Shown here one piece after another: positions 9,407 through 18,518 of a stretch of DNA of 40,228 nucleotides. The stretch lies in the NCBI GenBank assembly GCA_903876885.1, contig CAIRBP010000028.1, positions 1 to 40,228 of the forward strand. Reading direction: 5' to 3'. The stretch is from an uncultured Burkholderiales bacterium (GTDB lineage Bacteria > Pseudomonadota > Gammaproteobacteria > Burkholderiales > Burkholderiaceae_C). Both the position numbers and the translations under genes were made by a program. Below the pieces are notes generated by a model. It searched no databases and was not told the DNA's origin. It was given only the letters and a program-made list of their open reading frames with translations. How positions within the stretch are numbered: position 1 is the first letter of the stretch; each line of letters begins with the position of its first letter.

Positions 9407-11976
9407 GAGTAACTCCGTGATTCAATAGAAAGAATTTCGTCAGATGGTATTCTAGTGCCCATCGCAGGTAGCCAAAATGAGAAACAGCAACCCACGATCA
9501 CCTCGTTATTGTAAAGGTTCTCGGCCTTCATTCTGCCTTGATGTGATTCGACTATGCTTCTACATAAGTTTAGGCCAATACCTAGTCCCTCAGTCTTAGT
9601 CGAGAAAAAAGCCTCAAAGAGGTGCTCTAAAACTTGTGGAGCTAGTCCGCCGCCTGTGTCTTTGACCGCGAACTCTACCGCCTTTTGACCTTCGAAATCT
9701 ACCGTGTTGACGCTCAGCTCTACTATACGTTGAGCGTTCTCTCTTTGCGCATGATCGATGGATTCACCAGCATTCTTGAGTAAATTGATCAATACTTGTT
9801 GTATCAAGATACGGTCAATGTTGATGAGAGGGAGATTGGGGCCAAAGTAATGGGTAAACCTGACTCGGCGACGCTTTAACTCAATCTCAGCGAGTTCAAC
9901 TGCCTCCATCGTCGTCGTAATCACATCGGACAAGACTTGGTTAGGTTCACTGCGCTTTACAAAGTTCCTAATTCTTTGAATGATCTGACCGGCGCGTTGA
10001 GCTTGTTTGGCGGTTTTATCCAATGCCATCAATAGCTCAGATTCAACGATTTGTTGATTGTTTATTCGGCTTATCATTCCTTTGCAATAATTTGTAATCG
10101 CGGTTAAAGGTTGATTCAGCTCATGAGCAACGCTTGATGCCATTTCACCCATCGTGATTAATCGACTTGACGCTTGTGCGCGTTCTTCTTGAAGTTTGGC
10201 TTGTTCCTGCGCTTGGCGACGCGCCGTAATGTCAGTGGCGATAACCATTTGGGCCAAGCGACCGTCTACCCAGTTTAAATATCTGGCTCGAACCTCTAGC
10301 CATTTGCCAAGTGAGGGTACGAAAATTTCTGCGTGTTCAGAGCTCGCCTCGGCTAGGTTCTCAGACGGGAAGCCGGCTAGGTTGTCAACTGAATCTGTGT
10401 CCTTATCTGTTTGACTGCGTGGCATGCCAGCCCGCTGGACCAAGGAGATGTGACCCTCGCTTTCGTTCTCAAACCAAAGTCGATAGAGTTTGTTAGTAAA
10501 TAAAAGTTCAGCGCTACCCAAGGGCGTAACAGACACAGAGGCGTCAAGTGCCTCTAAAACAGTGGTAAAGCGTAAATGTGCTGCTGATAATTGATCACGT
10601 ATGCGGTTTGGCTCGGTAATATCAGTCATTGATGTCATCCAGCCCGTTTGAACCCCGTAAGCATCTACCAAGGGAGAGACATATAGACGTGCGTCAAAGA
10701 TGCGACCAGAGCGATGTTGAACTTTGACCTGATAACCACCTGCAGGCGTCAAACCCTGTAATTCATTGTGAAGCAAAATTGACAAAGAGGAGATATATTC
10801 CTTAGGCCAGTACGGAAAAGGAGGTGATCCACCAACCAACTCCTCCTGGCTCCAACCAGTCATTTGACAAAACGCAGCGTTAACGTAAGTGATTTTGCCC
10901 TGAAGGTCCATAGCCCTCATGCCAGTGAGCATCGAGTTCTCCATCGCGCGGCGAAAATTTGTTTCAGCCATCAGAGCTTCTTGGGCACGGAGTCTTCGCT
11001 GAGTGTGTCTCCAAGTTCCAATTAGCATCCAAGCGGTCAAAACACTCAGTGCTGCAACTAAACGGATTAATCCGTTACCAATCATTCCTTGGGAGGTCCT
11101 GTAGTTGCTTGCCTTGATGTTAAGGCTATTGCCAATAGGAGACATCGGGACAGTAGTTTCGTAGATGGCTGAAGACCAAGGCATACGGGGTAGATTAGAA
11201 ATTTGCTTGGAAGCTTCGTGTCCCGCAATAAATTTACCGTCAGATTGAATAATGGAGATTGCGTTTCGTGCATTTACCTCAGCGGGAACGCTGTAACGAA
11301 GCAAGCCTTCGATATCAAATTCCGTCATCAATGCGCCCGTAAATTGGCCTTTGACATAAAGAGGAATGAAGAGTTGAATCACCTCGTTTTTGTTAACGCT
11401 ATTGCCTTGGATAGTTTGAACGCTGCTGTTGTCTTCAACGCCAATTGGTTGCGAGTAAATAGATTGATGCAGTTCCCGTGCGAGATTAAAGGTAGATACT
11501 GAAATTGAATTATTCAGCAGATCTCCCGTCTTAAGTTGCCTGCTTTCATCAACAGTAGGGGAGACGACACTAGTTAGAACCTTGGACTCAGTCGATATCC
11601 AAGCTACAGAGGTTATCTCAGGAAAATTTTTAATAATTCCGCTGGCAATAGTTTTTAGCTCTTTTGGTCCGATATCTCCTTTGTACAACTCGTCCGCTAA
11701 TTGCATGGACTGTTCTTGACGTTCAAGTACTCTAAGTCGCACCCTTTGCTGAGTGTATTCAACATCACTCCTCACGTTTTCCTCTTCGCGCTGCATTTCC
11801 TCATATCTAAGGTATGTGAACGCAGCGAATATTGCCGCTAAAAACAATATAACTGCCGCTAGTGGGGCAAGAAGCGCTAGCCTGTCTTGACGCTTAGGGC
11901 TTTGTCTTCGCCACCAAGTCAGCCAGGTGATGGATATATGTTTGAAAAGAGAGTATGGTTTTTGGGTTGAGGGCAT
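9403..11976 (-). CDS. Membrane PAS-domain sensor histidine kinase
   Basis: Inner-membrane sensor kinase of 857 residues. Transmembrane helix 1 is at about 33-56, followed by a periplasmic sensor region of about 240 residues and helix 2 at about 300-322. Then come two PAS regions (about 335-450, with ITYVNAAFCQMTGWS; and about 465-585), a HisKA dimerisation helix with phospho-acceptor H618 in SVAHELNQPLTAI, and an HATPase domain with N box LLKNAGES, G1 DTGGGL and G2 GLGIGLNL. The layout is that of FixL/DctS-like kinases. No heme-binding signature could be assigned by eye, so oxygen sensing should not be assumed. It is upstream of and overlaps the regulator gene, and is divergent from aceE. Confidence 0.93.
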   Translation of the reverse strand: MPSTQKPYSLFKHISITWLTWWRRQSPKRQDRLALLAPLAAVILFLAAIFAAFTYLRYEEMQREEENVRSDVEYTQQRVRLRVLERQEQSMQLADELYKGDIGPKELKTIASGIIKNFPEITSVAWISTESKVLTSVVSPTVDESRQLKTGDLLNNSISVSTFNLARELHQSIYSQPIGVEDNSSVQTIQGNSVNKNEVIQLFIPLYVKGQFTGALMTEFDIEGLLRYSVPAEVNARNAISIIQSDGKFIAGHEASKQISNLPRMPWSSAIYETTVPMSPIGNSLNIKASNYRTSQGMIGNGLIRLVAALSVLTAWMLIGTWRHTQRRLRAQEALMAETNFRRAMENSMLTGMRAMDLQGKITYVNAAFCQMTGWSQEELVGGSPPFPYWPKEYISSLSILLHNELQGLTPAGGYQVKVQHRSGRIFDARLYVSPLVDAYGVQTGWMTSMTDITEPNRIRDQLSAAHLRFTTVLEALDASVSVTPLGSAELLFTNKLYRLWFENESEGHISLVQRAGMPRSQTDKDTDSVDNLAGFPSENLAEASSEHAEIFVPSLGKWLEVRARYLNWVDGRLAQMVIATDITARRQAQEQAKLQEERAQASSRLITMGEMASSVAHELNQPLTAITNYCKGMISRINNQQIVESELLMALDKTAKQAQRAGQIIQRIRNFVKRSEPNQVLSDVITTTMEAVELAEIELKRRRVRFTHYFGPNLPLINIDRILIQQVLINLLKNAGESIDHAQRENAQRIVELSVNTVDFEGQKAVEFAVKDTGGGLAPQVLEHLFEAFFSTKTEGLGIGLNLCRSIVESHQGRMKAENLYNNEVIVGCCFSFWLPAMGTRIPSDEILSIESRSYS

Positions 11977-12196
11977 TTGCTCTCGAGTTTAATTTAAATC
12001 AACATTCTTGCCTTGCCAAGGGTAACTATCTACTTATTTTGCTGATTGCTTTGCACACATGGATTTTTGAATAATTAAATTTCATAATGCAAAAAACAAT
12101 CGCACCATTTGAAATATTTAAAAAAATATGAGAAAATAAAACTTAGGTTCTTAATAAAATGTTTAAATAGTAATAATAAAAACGTGGGAGACAACA
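11977..12196. promoter_or_regulatory. Divergent intergenic region between the sensor kinase and aceE genes
   Basis: This 220-bp, strongly AT-rich region must hold the promoters for both the aceE operon (plus) and the kinase/regulator operon (minus). A GGGAG ribosome-binding site sits at about 12186-12190, well placed for aceE. No -10/-35 pair stands out clearly enough to name, and I see no obvious PdhR-type operator. Confidence 0.45.
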
Positions 12197-14908
12197 ATGT
12201 CAGAGCAAATTCATACGCCTAATGGATTAACCGATCAAGATCTCGATAGTTTAGAGACCAAGGAATGGAAGGATGCGCTGTCTGCCGTTATCCAAGCGCA
12301 GGGGGCTGAGCGAGCTCACTTTTTGCTCGAGCAACTTTTGGCGCATGCTAGAGAAAATAGTATTGATATGCCGTTCTCTGGAAATACAGCTTATCTAAAC
12401 ACTATAGCTCCAGATGAAGAGGATCGTTGCCCTGGCAATATTGAAATTGAAGAGCGACTCAGGGCCTACATGCGTTGGAATGCTATGGCTATGGTTGTTA
12501 AAGCCAATCGGCATCATCCAGTTGACGGTGGCGACCTTGGGGGGCACATAGGCTCTTTTGCTTCACTTGCTCATATGTTTGGAGCGGGCTTTAATCATTT
12601 TTGGCACGCAGAGAGCGAAAACCATGGGGGGGACCTTATTTATATCCAGGGTCACGTATCGCCAGGTGTTTACGCAAGGGCTTACCTAGAGGGGCGATTG
12701 ACTGAGGAGCAACTCTTAAACTTCCGCCAAGAGGTTGACGGAAAAGGTCTCTCAAGCTATCCCCATCCCAAGTTGATGCCCGAGTTTTGGCAGTTCCCAA
12801 CCGTATCAATGGGGCTTGGTCCTTTGATGGCCATTTATCAAGCTCGTTTTCTTAAGTATCTACACGCCAGAGGCATTGCAAACACAGAGAACAGAAAGGT
12901 GTGGGTGTTCTGTGGAGACGGTGAGATGGATGAGGTTGAGTCACTGGGTGCGATTGGTTTGGCCGCTCGTGAAAAATTAGATAATTTGGTATTCGTTATA
13001 AATTGCAACTTGCAACGCCTTGATGGGCCAGTTCGCGGAAACGGGAAAATCATTCAAGAGCTCGAGGGCGAGTTTCGCGGGGCTGGTTGGAATGTCATTA
13101 AACTCATCTGGGGTAGCGATTGGGATCAACTCTTAGCGAAGGATAAAAACGGATCCTTGCACAAAATTATGATGGACACACTGGACGGTGACTATCAGGC
13201 GTTCAAGGCCAATGACGGCGCATTTGTTCGTCAACACTTCTTTGGTCGCAGTCCCGAGACCTTGGAGATGGTATCCAAGATGACGGATCAAGAAATCTGG
13301 AACTTGCGTAGAGGTGGGCACGATCCACAAAAGGTTTATGCAGCTTACGCAAAAGCTGTAAAACATAAAGGGCAACCTTCTGTATTGCTTATCAAAACCG
13401 TAAAAGGCTTTGGCATGGGTAAGGTAGGTGAAGGTAAGAACACCGTTCACCAAACCAAGAAGTTATTAGATGAAGATATCAAAGCTTTCCGTGATCGCTT
13501 CAACATTCCAATTCCAGATAGCGAATTGCCTAACATTCCCTTTTACAAACCCGCAGACGATACACCCGAAATGCAGTATCTGCACGAAAGACGCAGAGCG
13601 TTGGGTGGATACTTACCCCACAGACGTAAACAAGCTGATGAGGCTTTCAAAGTACCACCAATTGATACCTTTAAAGCGGTCATCGAACCAACTGTCGAAG
13701 GCCGTGAGATCTCTACCACCCAGGCCTATGTCCGCTTTTTAACGCAGCTTCTAAGAGACAAAGATCTAGGACCACGTGTTGTTCCTATATTGGTGGATGA
13801 GGCGCGTACGTTTGGTATGGAGGGATTATTCCGACAAGTCGGCATATACAACCCCGCGGGCCAGCAGTACACACCTGTAGATAAAGATCAGGTGATGTAT
13901 TACAGGGAAGACGTAGCTGGACAAATTCTTCAAGAAGGAATTAACGAGGCTGGGGGTATGAGCAGCTGGATTGCAGCTGCAACATCCTACTCTACCAACA
14001 ACCGGATCATGATTCCGTTTTATGTCTACTACTCCATGTTTGGATTTCAGCGTATAGGTGATCTTGCCTGGGCCGCTGGTGATATGCAGGCAAGAGGCTT
14101 CTTGCTTGGAGGCACTTCGGGTCGCACGACCTTGAACGGAGAGGGTTTGCAGCATGAAGACGGACATAGCCACATTCTTGCGGGAACTATTCCAAACTGT
14201 GTGAGCTACGACCCAACCTTCGCCCATGAGGTCGGGGTGATTCTTCATCACGGTTTAAAGCGTATGGTAGAGAACCAAGAGAATGTGTTTTTCTACATAA
14301 CGCTTTTGAATGAGAATTACTCTATGCCTGGTCTCAAAGCAGGTACTGAGGAGGAGATCATCAAGGGCATGTACTTGCTCGAGCAAGGGGATGGTCCGAA
14401 AAAAGCGCCAAGGGTTAATTTACTTGGCTCAGGTACGATTCTTCGCGAATCCGTTGCTGCCAAAGAATTACTTCTAAAGGATTTTGGTGTCGTAGCAAAC
14501 ATCTGGAGTTGCCCAAGTTTTAATGAGCTTGCAAGAGACGGACAAGCTGCTGAGAGGTGGAACCTTCTAAACCCTACTGACAAGCCCAAGGTCTCCTTCG
14601 TCACTTCCCAGTTAACGCCCCACGCCGGTCCTGTCATTGCTTCTACAGATTACATGAAGTCCTACGCAGACCAAATCCGCTCATTCATCCCTAAAGACAG
14701 AGTTTATAAAGTATTGGGTACTGACGGATTTGGCAGAAGTGACTTTAGGTCTAAATTGCGCGAGCACTTTGAAGTTAATCGTCATTTCATCGTAGTTGCA
14801 GCGCTTAAGGCTCTTGCGGAAAGTGGCACTGTTGAAGTGAGTGTTGTCAGCGAAGCAATTAAGAAGTACGGGATTAAAACCGACAAAATCAATCCCTTAA
14901 ACGCATAA
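12197..14908 (+). CDS. aceE: Pyruvate dehydrogenase E1 component, homodimeric type
   Basis: Thiamine-diphosphate-dependent E1 subunit that decarboxylates pyruvate and acetylates the lipoyl groups of E2. The TPP/Mg motif GDGEMDE begins at residue 240 and runs to INCNLQRLDGPVRGN. The N-terminal half contains GGHIGSFAS and the histidines typical of the alpha2-type enzyme (HFWHAESENHGGD). The C-terminal half has QHEDGHSHI and the final transketolase-like domain with GTDGFGRSDFR. Its 903 residues match the betaproteobacterial homodimeric form (about 890-905). A good Shine-Dalgarno (GGGAG) precedes the ATG. aceF begins 16 bp after the stop, so it is the first gene of the PDH operon. Confidence 0.98.
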   Translation: MSEQIHTPNGLTDQDLDSLETKEWKDALSAVIQAQGAERAHFLLEQLLAHARENSIDMPFSGNTAYLNTIAPDEEDRCPGNIEIEERLRAYMRWNAMAMVVKANRHHPVDGGDLGGHIGSFASLAHMFGAGFNHFWHAESENHGGDLIYIQGHVSPGVYARAYLEGRLTEEQLLNFRQEVDGKGLSSYPHPKLMPEFWQFPTVSMGLGPLMAIYQARFLKYLHARGIANTENRKVWVFCGDGEMDEVESLGAIGLAAREKLDNLVFVINCNLQRLDGPVRGNGKIIQELEGEFRGAGWNVIKLIWGSDWDQLLAKDKNGSLHKIMMDTLDGDYQAFKANDGAFVRQHFFGRSPETLEMVSKMTDQEIWNLRRGGHDPQKVYAAYAKAVKHKGQPSVLLIKTVKGFGMGKVGEGKNTVHQTKKLLDEDIKAFRDRFNIPIPDSELPNIPFYKPADDTPEMQYLHERRRALGGYLPHRRKQADEAFKVPPIDTFKAVIEPTVEGREISTTQAYVRFLTQLLRDKDLGPRVVPILVDEARTFGMEGLFRQVGIYNPAGQQYTPVDKDQVMYYREDVAGQILQEGINEAGGMSSWIAAATSYSTNNRIMIPFYVYYSMFGFQRIGDLAWAAGDMQARGFLLGGTSGRTTLNGEGLQHEDGHSHILAGTIPNCVSYDPTFAHEVGVILHHGLKRMVENQENVFFYITLLNENYSMPGLKAGTEEEIIKGMYLLEQGDGPKKAPRVNLLGSGTILRESVAAKELLLKDFGVVANIWSCPSFNELARDGQAAERWNLLNPTDKPKVSFVTSQLTPHAGPVIASTDYMKSYADQIRSFIPKDRVYKVLGTDGFGRSDFRSKLREHFEVNRHFIVVAALKALAESGTVEVSVVSEAIKKYGIKTDKINPLNA

Positions 14909-14924
14909 AAAGACGGAGACTTTC

Positions 14925-16634
14925 ATGGCTTTAATAGAAATAAAAGTGCCGGATATCGGCGACTTCGCAGATGTCTCAGTTATCGAAGTGCTCGTAAAAG
15001 TTGGGGATACCGTTAAAGAGGAACAATCCTTGATAACCGTTGAGTCAGACAAAGCTTCAATGGAGATTCCTTGCTCAGCCAGCGGAGTGGTTAAGGAATT
15101 AAAAGTGAAGTTGGGCGACAAGGTTCACGAGGGTAGCGTTGTATTGATGTTAGAGTCCGGCGCAGCTGCTTCGGCTTCACAGGTTTCAGTCGCGCCAGCT
15201 CCGGCTGCTCTCACCTCAAGCTCGCCTGCTGCGTCGTCAACTAACAAATCCTCCATCCCAACGACCAGCGGCTCAGCTTTAATCGAGGTTAAGGTCCCTG
15301 ATATTGGCGACTTCAAAGATGTCTCAGTAATTGAGTTGCTAGTCAAGCCGGGCGACACCATAGCGGTGGATCAGTCACTGATCACGATTGAGTCTGACAA
15401 AGCTTCTATGGAGATTCCCTCGTCTGCGGCTGGCGTTTTGAAGGAGTTGAAAGTTAAGATTGGAGACAAGGTCAATATTGGTGACTTCATTGCAGTTGTG
15501 CAGGGACAGGCTATTGCTAGTTCATCTTCAGTTGCTGCGGCTGTTTCTAACGTACCATCAGCGTCGTTAGCTTCACAGTCTCCTGCTGTTAGTGCACCAC
15601 CTAGCACCCCACCCAGTACATCACTCAGCGGATCAACCGGCCTCCAATCCACTGCTCAGATGCCTAGCCACCAACCTGGCAATGCTTTGAGTGCTTCGGG
15701 CTTTGTTCCACACGCATCTCCCTCGGTCAGAAAGTTTGCTCGGGAGTTGGGAGTCCCGCTTGAGGAAGTAAAGGGTTCGGGAATAAAAGGAAGAATTACG
15801 CACGAAGACGTCCAAGCCTTTAGTCGCGCGGTAATGCAGGGTGCTGTATCTACTAAAGCACAACAAGCAAAAGGGGGTGGATCCTCAGCCTCGGGCGCAG
15901 CACTCGGGCTCCTCGCATGGCCAGTTGTCGACTTTGCTAAGTTTGGGCCCATAGAGCGTAAGCCTATGAGTCGCATTAAAAAGATCAGTGGCGCAAATTT
16001 ACACCGCAACTGGGTCATGATCCCACATGTTACAAATCATGATGATGCTGACATTACAGATCTGGAAGCATTTAGGGTACTCACAAATAAAGAAAATGAG
16101 AAGTCAGGTGTTAAAGTTACGATGCTCGCTTTTCTAATTAAGGCCTGCGTTGCAACCCTCAAGAAGTTCCCTGAATTCAATAGTTCTCTTGACGGCGAAG
16201 ATTTGGTTTACAAGTCCTACTACAACATTGGATTTGCTGCGGACACTCCAAATGGACTTATGGTTCCTGTGATCAAAAATGCAGACTCCAAAGGAGTACT
16301 CCAGATCAGTCAAGAAATGGGTGAACTCGCCAAGAAAGCAAGAGACGGCAAACTCTCCCCAGCTGAGATGACGGGTGCAACCTTCACTATCTCAAGTTTA
16401 GGAGGCATTGGTGGGCGCTACTTCAATCCGATCATTAATGCCCCTGAGGTCTCGATCTTAGGTGTTTGCAAGAGCACCATGCAACCCGTTTGGAACGGCA
16501 AAGAGTTTGTACCCCGTTTGATGTTACCTTTGTCATTAAGCTGGGACCACAGGGTGATTGACGGCGCCGCAGCAGCTCGGTTTAACGCAAATCTGGGTCA
16601 AATATTGTCTGACTTCCGACGTGTTTTGTTATAA
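14925..16634 (+). CDS. aceF: Dihydrolipoamide acetyltransferase, E2 of pyruvate dehydrogenase
   Basis: Core of the pyruvate dehydrogenase complex; transfers acetyl groups from lipoyl-lysine to CoA. Lipoyl domain 1 spans residues 1-77 (lipoyl K43 in ESDKASME) and lipoyl domain 2 spans 118-195 (K159), joined by Ala/Ser/Pro linkers. The peripheral subunit-binding domain is at about 263-300 (ASPSVRKFARELGV...GIKGRITHEDV). The acetyltransferase domain is at about 340-569 with the catalytic DHRVIDG (H542). Two lipoyl domains are normal for Burkholderiales E2, against three in Escherichia coli. The gene is tightly spaced between aceE and lpdA. Confidence 0.97.
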   Translation: MALIEIKVPDIGDFADVSVIEVLVKVGDTVKEEQSLITVESDKASMEIPCSASGVVKELKVKLGDKVHEGSVVLMLESGAAASASQVSVAPAPAALTSSSPAASSTNKSSIPTTSGSALIEVKVPDIGDFKDVSVIELLVKPGDTIAVDQSLITIESDKASMEIPSSAAGVLKELKVKIGDKVNIGDFIAVVQGQAIASSSSVAAAVSNVPSASLASQSPAVSAPPSTPPSTSLSGSTGLQSTAQMPSHQPGNALSASGFVPHASPSVRKFARELGVPLEEVKGSGIKGRITHEDVQAFSRAVMQGAVSTKAQQAKGGGSSASGAALGLLAWPVVDFAKFGPIERKPMSRIKKISGANLHRNWVMIPHVTNHDDADITDLEAFRVLTNKENEKSGVKVTMLAFLIKACVATLKKFPEFNSSLDGEDLVYKSYYNIGFAADTPNGLMVPVIKNADSKGVLQISQEMGELAKKARDGKLSPAEMTGATFTISSLGGIGGRYFNPIINAPEVSILGVCKSTMQPVWNGKEFVPRLMLPLSLSWDHRVIDGAAAARFNANLGQILSDFRRVLL

Positions 16635-16649
16635 AAGGGAACATTATTT

Positions 16650-18497
16650 ATGGCTCTCATAGAAGTAAAAGTTCCTGATATCGGTGACTTCAAGGAAGTT
16701 GCTGTCATTGAACTAATGGTAAATGTTGGGGACAGCGTTAAAGTTGATCAAAGTCTACTCACCGTTGAATCAGATAAAGCCTCAATGGAGATTCCTTGCT
16801 CACACGCTGGTGTGATCAAAGAGTTGAAGGTTAAGGTTGGTGACAAAGTCGGAGAAGGCACGGTCATCCTTATGCTTGAAGCGAGTTCGGTGGCTGCAAC
16901 CTCTGCAGCCAATCTAGCCAGCGCACCTCCATCATCCGCTCCTAACGCCCCTACCGCACCTGTCAGTGCTCCCTCTACTAAGGTTTCATCAAGTCCTAGC
17001 GCAAATACGTCCTCTTACTCAGGAGCGGTTGATCTGGAGTGTGATCTTGTCGTGCTTGGCGCAGGACCCGGTGGTTACTCAGCCGCATTTAGGGCCGCTG
17101 ATCTAGGCCTCAAGGTGATTGTCGTCGAGCGTTACTCAACTCTGGGTGGTGTTTGCTTAAACGTGGGCTGCATTCCCTCAAAGGCGTTGTTGCACGTCGC
17201 ATCTGTAATGGAGGAGGCGCAGCACCTCTCCCACGCAGGTATTTCATTTGGTAAACCGTCTATCGACCTAGACGCCTTGAGAGCTCATAAACAAAAGGTT
17301 GTTGATAAGCTTACGGGTGGCTTGGGTGCGATGGCCAAAATGCGGAAGGTACTAACCGTTAGAGGTCTTGGCGCATTTTTATCGCCCAACCATTTAAGCG
17401 TTGAAGAAACAAGTGGGTCCGGACAAGTAAAAACGGGTTCTAAAAAGGTGATCTCTTTTAAGGCGTGTATTATCGCCGCTGGTTCTCAGTCTGTTCGGTT
17501 ACCGTTCATGCCTATTGATCCCAGAGTGGTTGACTCAACTGGTGCCCTTGCTTTGCAAAAAGTACCTAAACGCATGCTTATTTTGGGAGGAGGGATCATT
17601 GGCCTGGAGATGGGTACTGTCTACTCGTCCTTGGGTGCTAGGCTTGATGTTGTCGAGATGATGGATGGTCTCATGCAAGGCGCAGATCGGGATCTAGTTA
17701 AGGTTTGGCAAAAGATGAACGCTCCGCGCTTTGACAACCTTATGTTGAAAACTAAAACAGTTGCTGCAAAAGCCGTTGCTGATGGCATTGAGGTAAGCTT
17801 TGAAGGTGAGGGTGCTCCTAAACCGCAGGTCTACGATTTGGTTCTGCAAGCGGTAGGTCGAAGTCCAAATGGGCTGAAGATTGGCGCCAATCATGCGGGT
17901 GTAGAAGTTACTGATAGAGGATTTGTACCTGTTGATATACAAATGCGCACAAATGTGTCCCACATTTTTGCGATCGGGGACATTGTTGGACAACCTATGC
18001 TCGCACATAAAGCAGTGCATGAGGCGCATGTCGCAGCTGAGGTTATTGCAGGCGAACTCAAGGGCGATGCCTTGCTTGCAAAGAGCGCTTTTAATGCCCG
18101 TGTAATTCCAAGTGTTGCATATACGGATCCAGAAGTTGCTTGGGTTGGTTTGACCGAAGAGCAAGCCAAAGCCCAAGGCATAAAAGTCAAAAAAGGACTC
18201 TTTCCCTGGACTGCCTCAGGACGTGCAATTGCAAACGGGCGTGATGAGGGTTTTACAAAACTCTTATTTGACGATCGTGAAGAAGCGCATGGCCACGGTG
18301 CCATATTAGGTGGAGGTATAGTAGGAACACACGCTGGCGATATGATTGGTGAGGTTGCTCTAGCAATTGAGATGGGAGCAGACGCGGTGGATATTGGTAA
18401 AACAATTCATCCGCATCCTACTCTTGGTGAGAGTATTGGAATGGCTGCTGAAGTAGCACATGGCTCTTGCACCGATCTTCCTCCGACTAAGCGTTGA
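16650..18497 (+). CDS. lpdA: Dihydrolipoamide dehydrogenase (E3) with N-terminal lipoyl domain
   Basis: Flavoprotein that reoxidises the dihydrolipoyl groups of the complex with NAD+. Residues 1-77 are an extra lipoyl domain (K43), followed by a Pro/Ala/Ser linker to about residue 125. The FAD motif GAGPGG is at 137-142 and the redox disulfide C169/C174 is in GGVCLNVGCIPSK. The NAD motif is in LGGGIIGLEMG and the catalytic H589/E594 pair is in HPHPTLGES. The 615-residue length reflects the fused lipoyl domain, known from Neisseria and several betaproteobacteria. It follows aceF after 15 bp. Confidence 0.97.
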   Translation: MALIEVKVPDIGDFKEVAVIELMVNVGDSVKVDQSLLTVESDKASMEIPCSHAGVIKELKVKVGDKVGEGTVILMLEASSVAATSAANLASAPPSSAPNAPTAPVSAPSTKVSSSPSANTSSYSGAVDLECDLVVLGAGPGGYSAAFRAADLGLKVIVVERYSTLGGVCLNVGCIPSKALLHVASVMEEAQHLSHAGISFGKPSIDLDALRAHKQKVVDKLTGGLGAMAKMRKVLTVRGLGAFLSPNHLSVEETSGSGQVKTGSKKVISFKACIIAAGSQSVRLPFMPIDPRVVDSTGALALQKVPKRMLILGGGIIGLEMGTVYSSLGARLDVVEMMDGLMQGADRDLVKVWQKMNAPRFDNLMLKTKTVAAKAVADGIEVSFEGEGAPKPQVYDLVLQAVGRSPNGLKIGANHAGVEVTDRGFVPVDIQMRTNVSHIFAIGDIVGQPMLAHKAVHEAHVAAEVIAGELKGDALLAKSAFNARVIPSVAYTDPEVAWVGLTEEQAKAQGIKVKKGLFPWTASGRAIANGRDEGFTKLLFDDREEAHGHGAILGGGIVGTHAGDMIGEVALAIEMGADAVDIGKTIHPHPTLGESIGMAAEVAHGSCTDLPPTKR

Positions 18498-18518
18498 CTC
18501 GTATTGAGGTAGTGATTA

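Noticed and set aside
12624-12632. Seven-G run in aceE (and a similar one at 29343-29349 in the hydrolase) as phase-variation tracts
   Set aside because: Each codes conserved glycines in an otherwise normal frame and is too short to argue for switching, especially in a core enzyme.
13826-14251. 141-codon minus-strand frame inside aceE
   Set aside because: It lies wholly opposite a well-conserved enzyme gene and its translation looks like no protein family; treated as a shadow.
17694-18304. Two long minus-strand frames (160 and 137 codons) opposite lpdA
   Set aside because: They overlap each other and lie within the conserved E3 gene; no ribosome-binding site or recognisable protein content.
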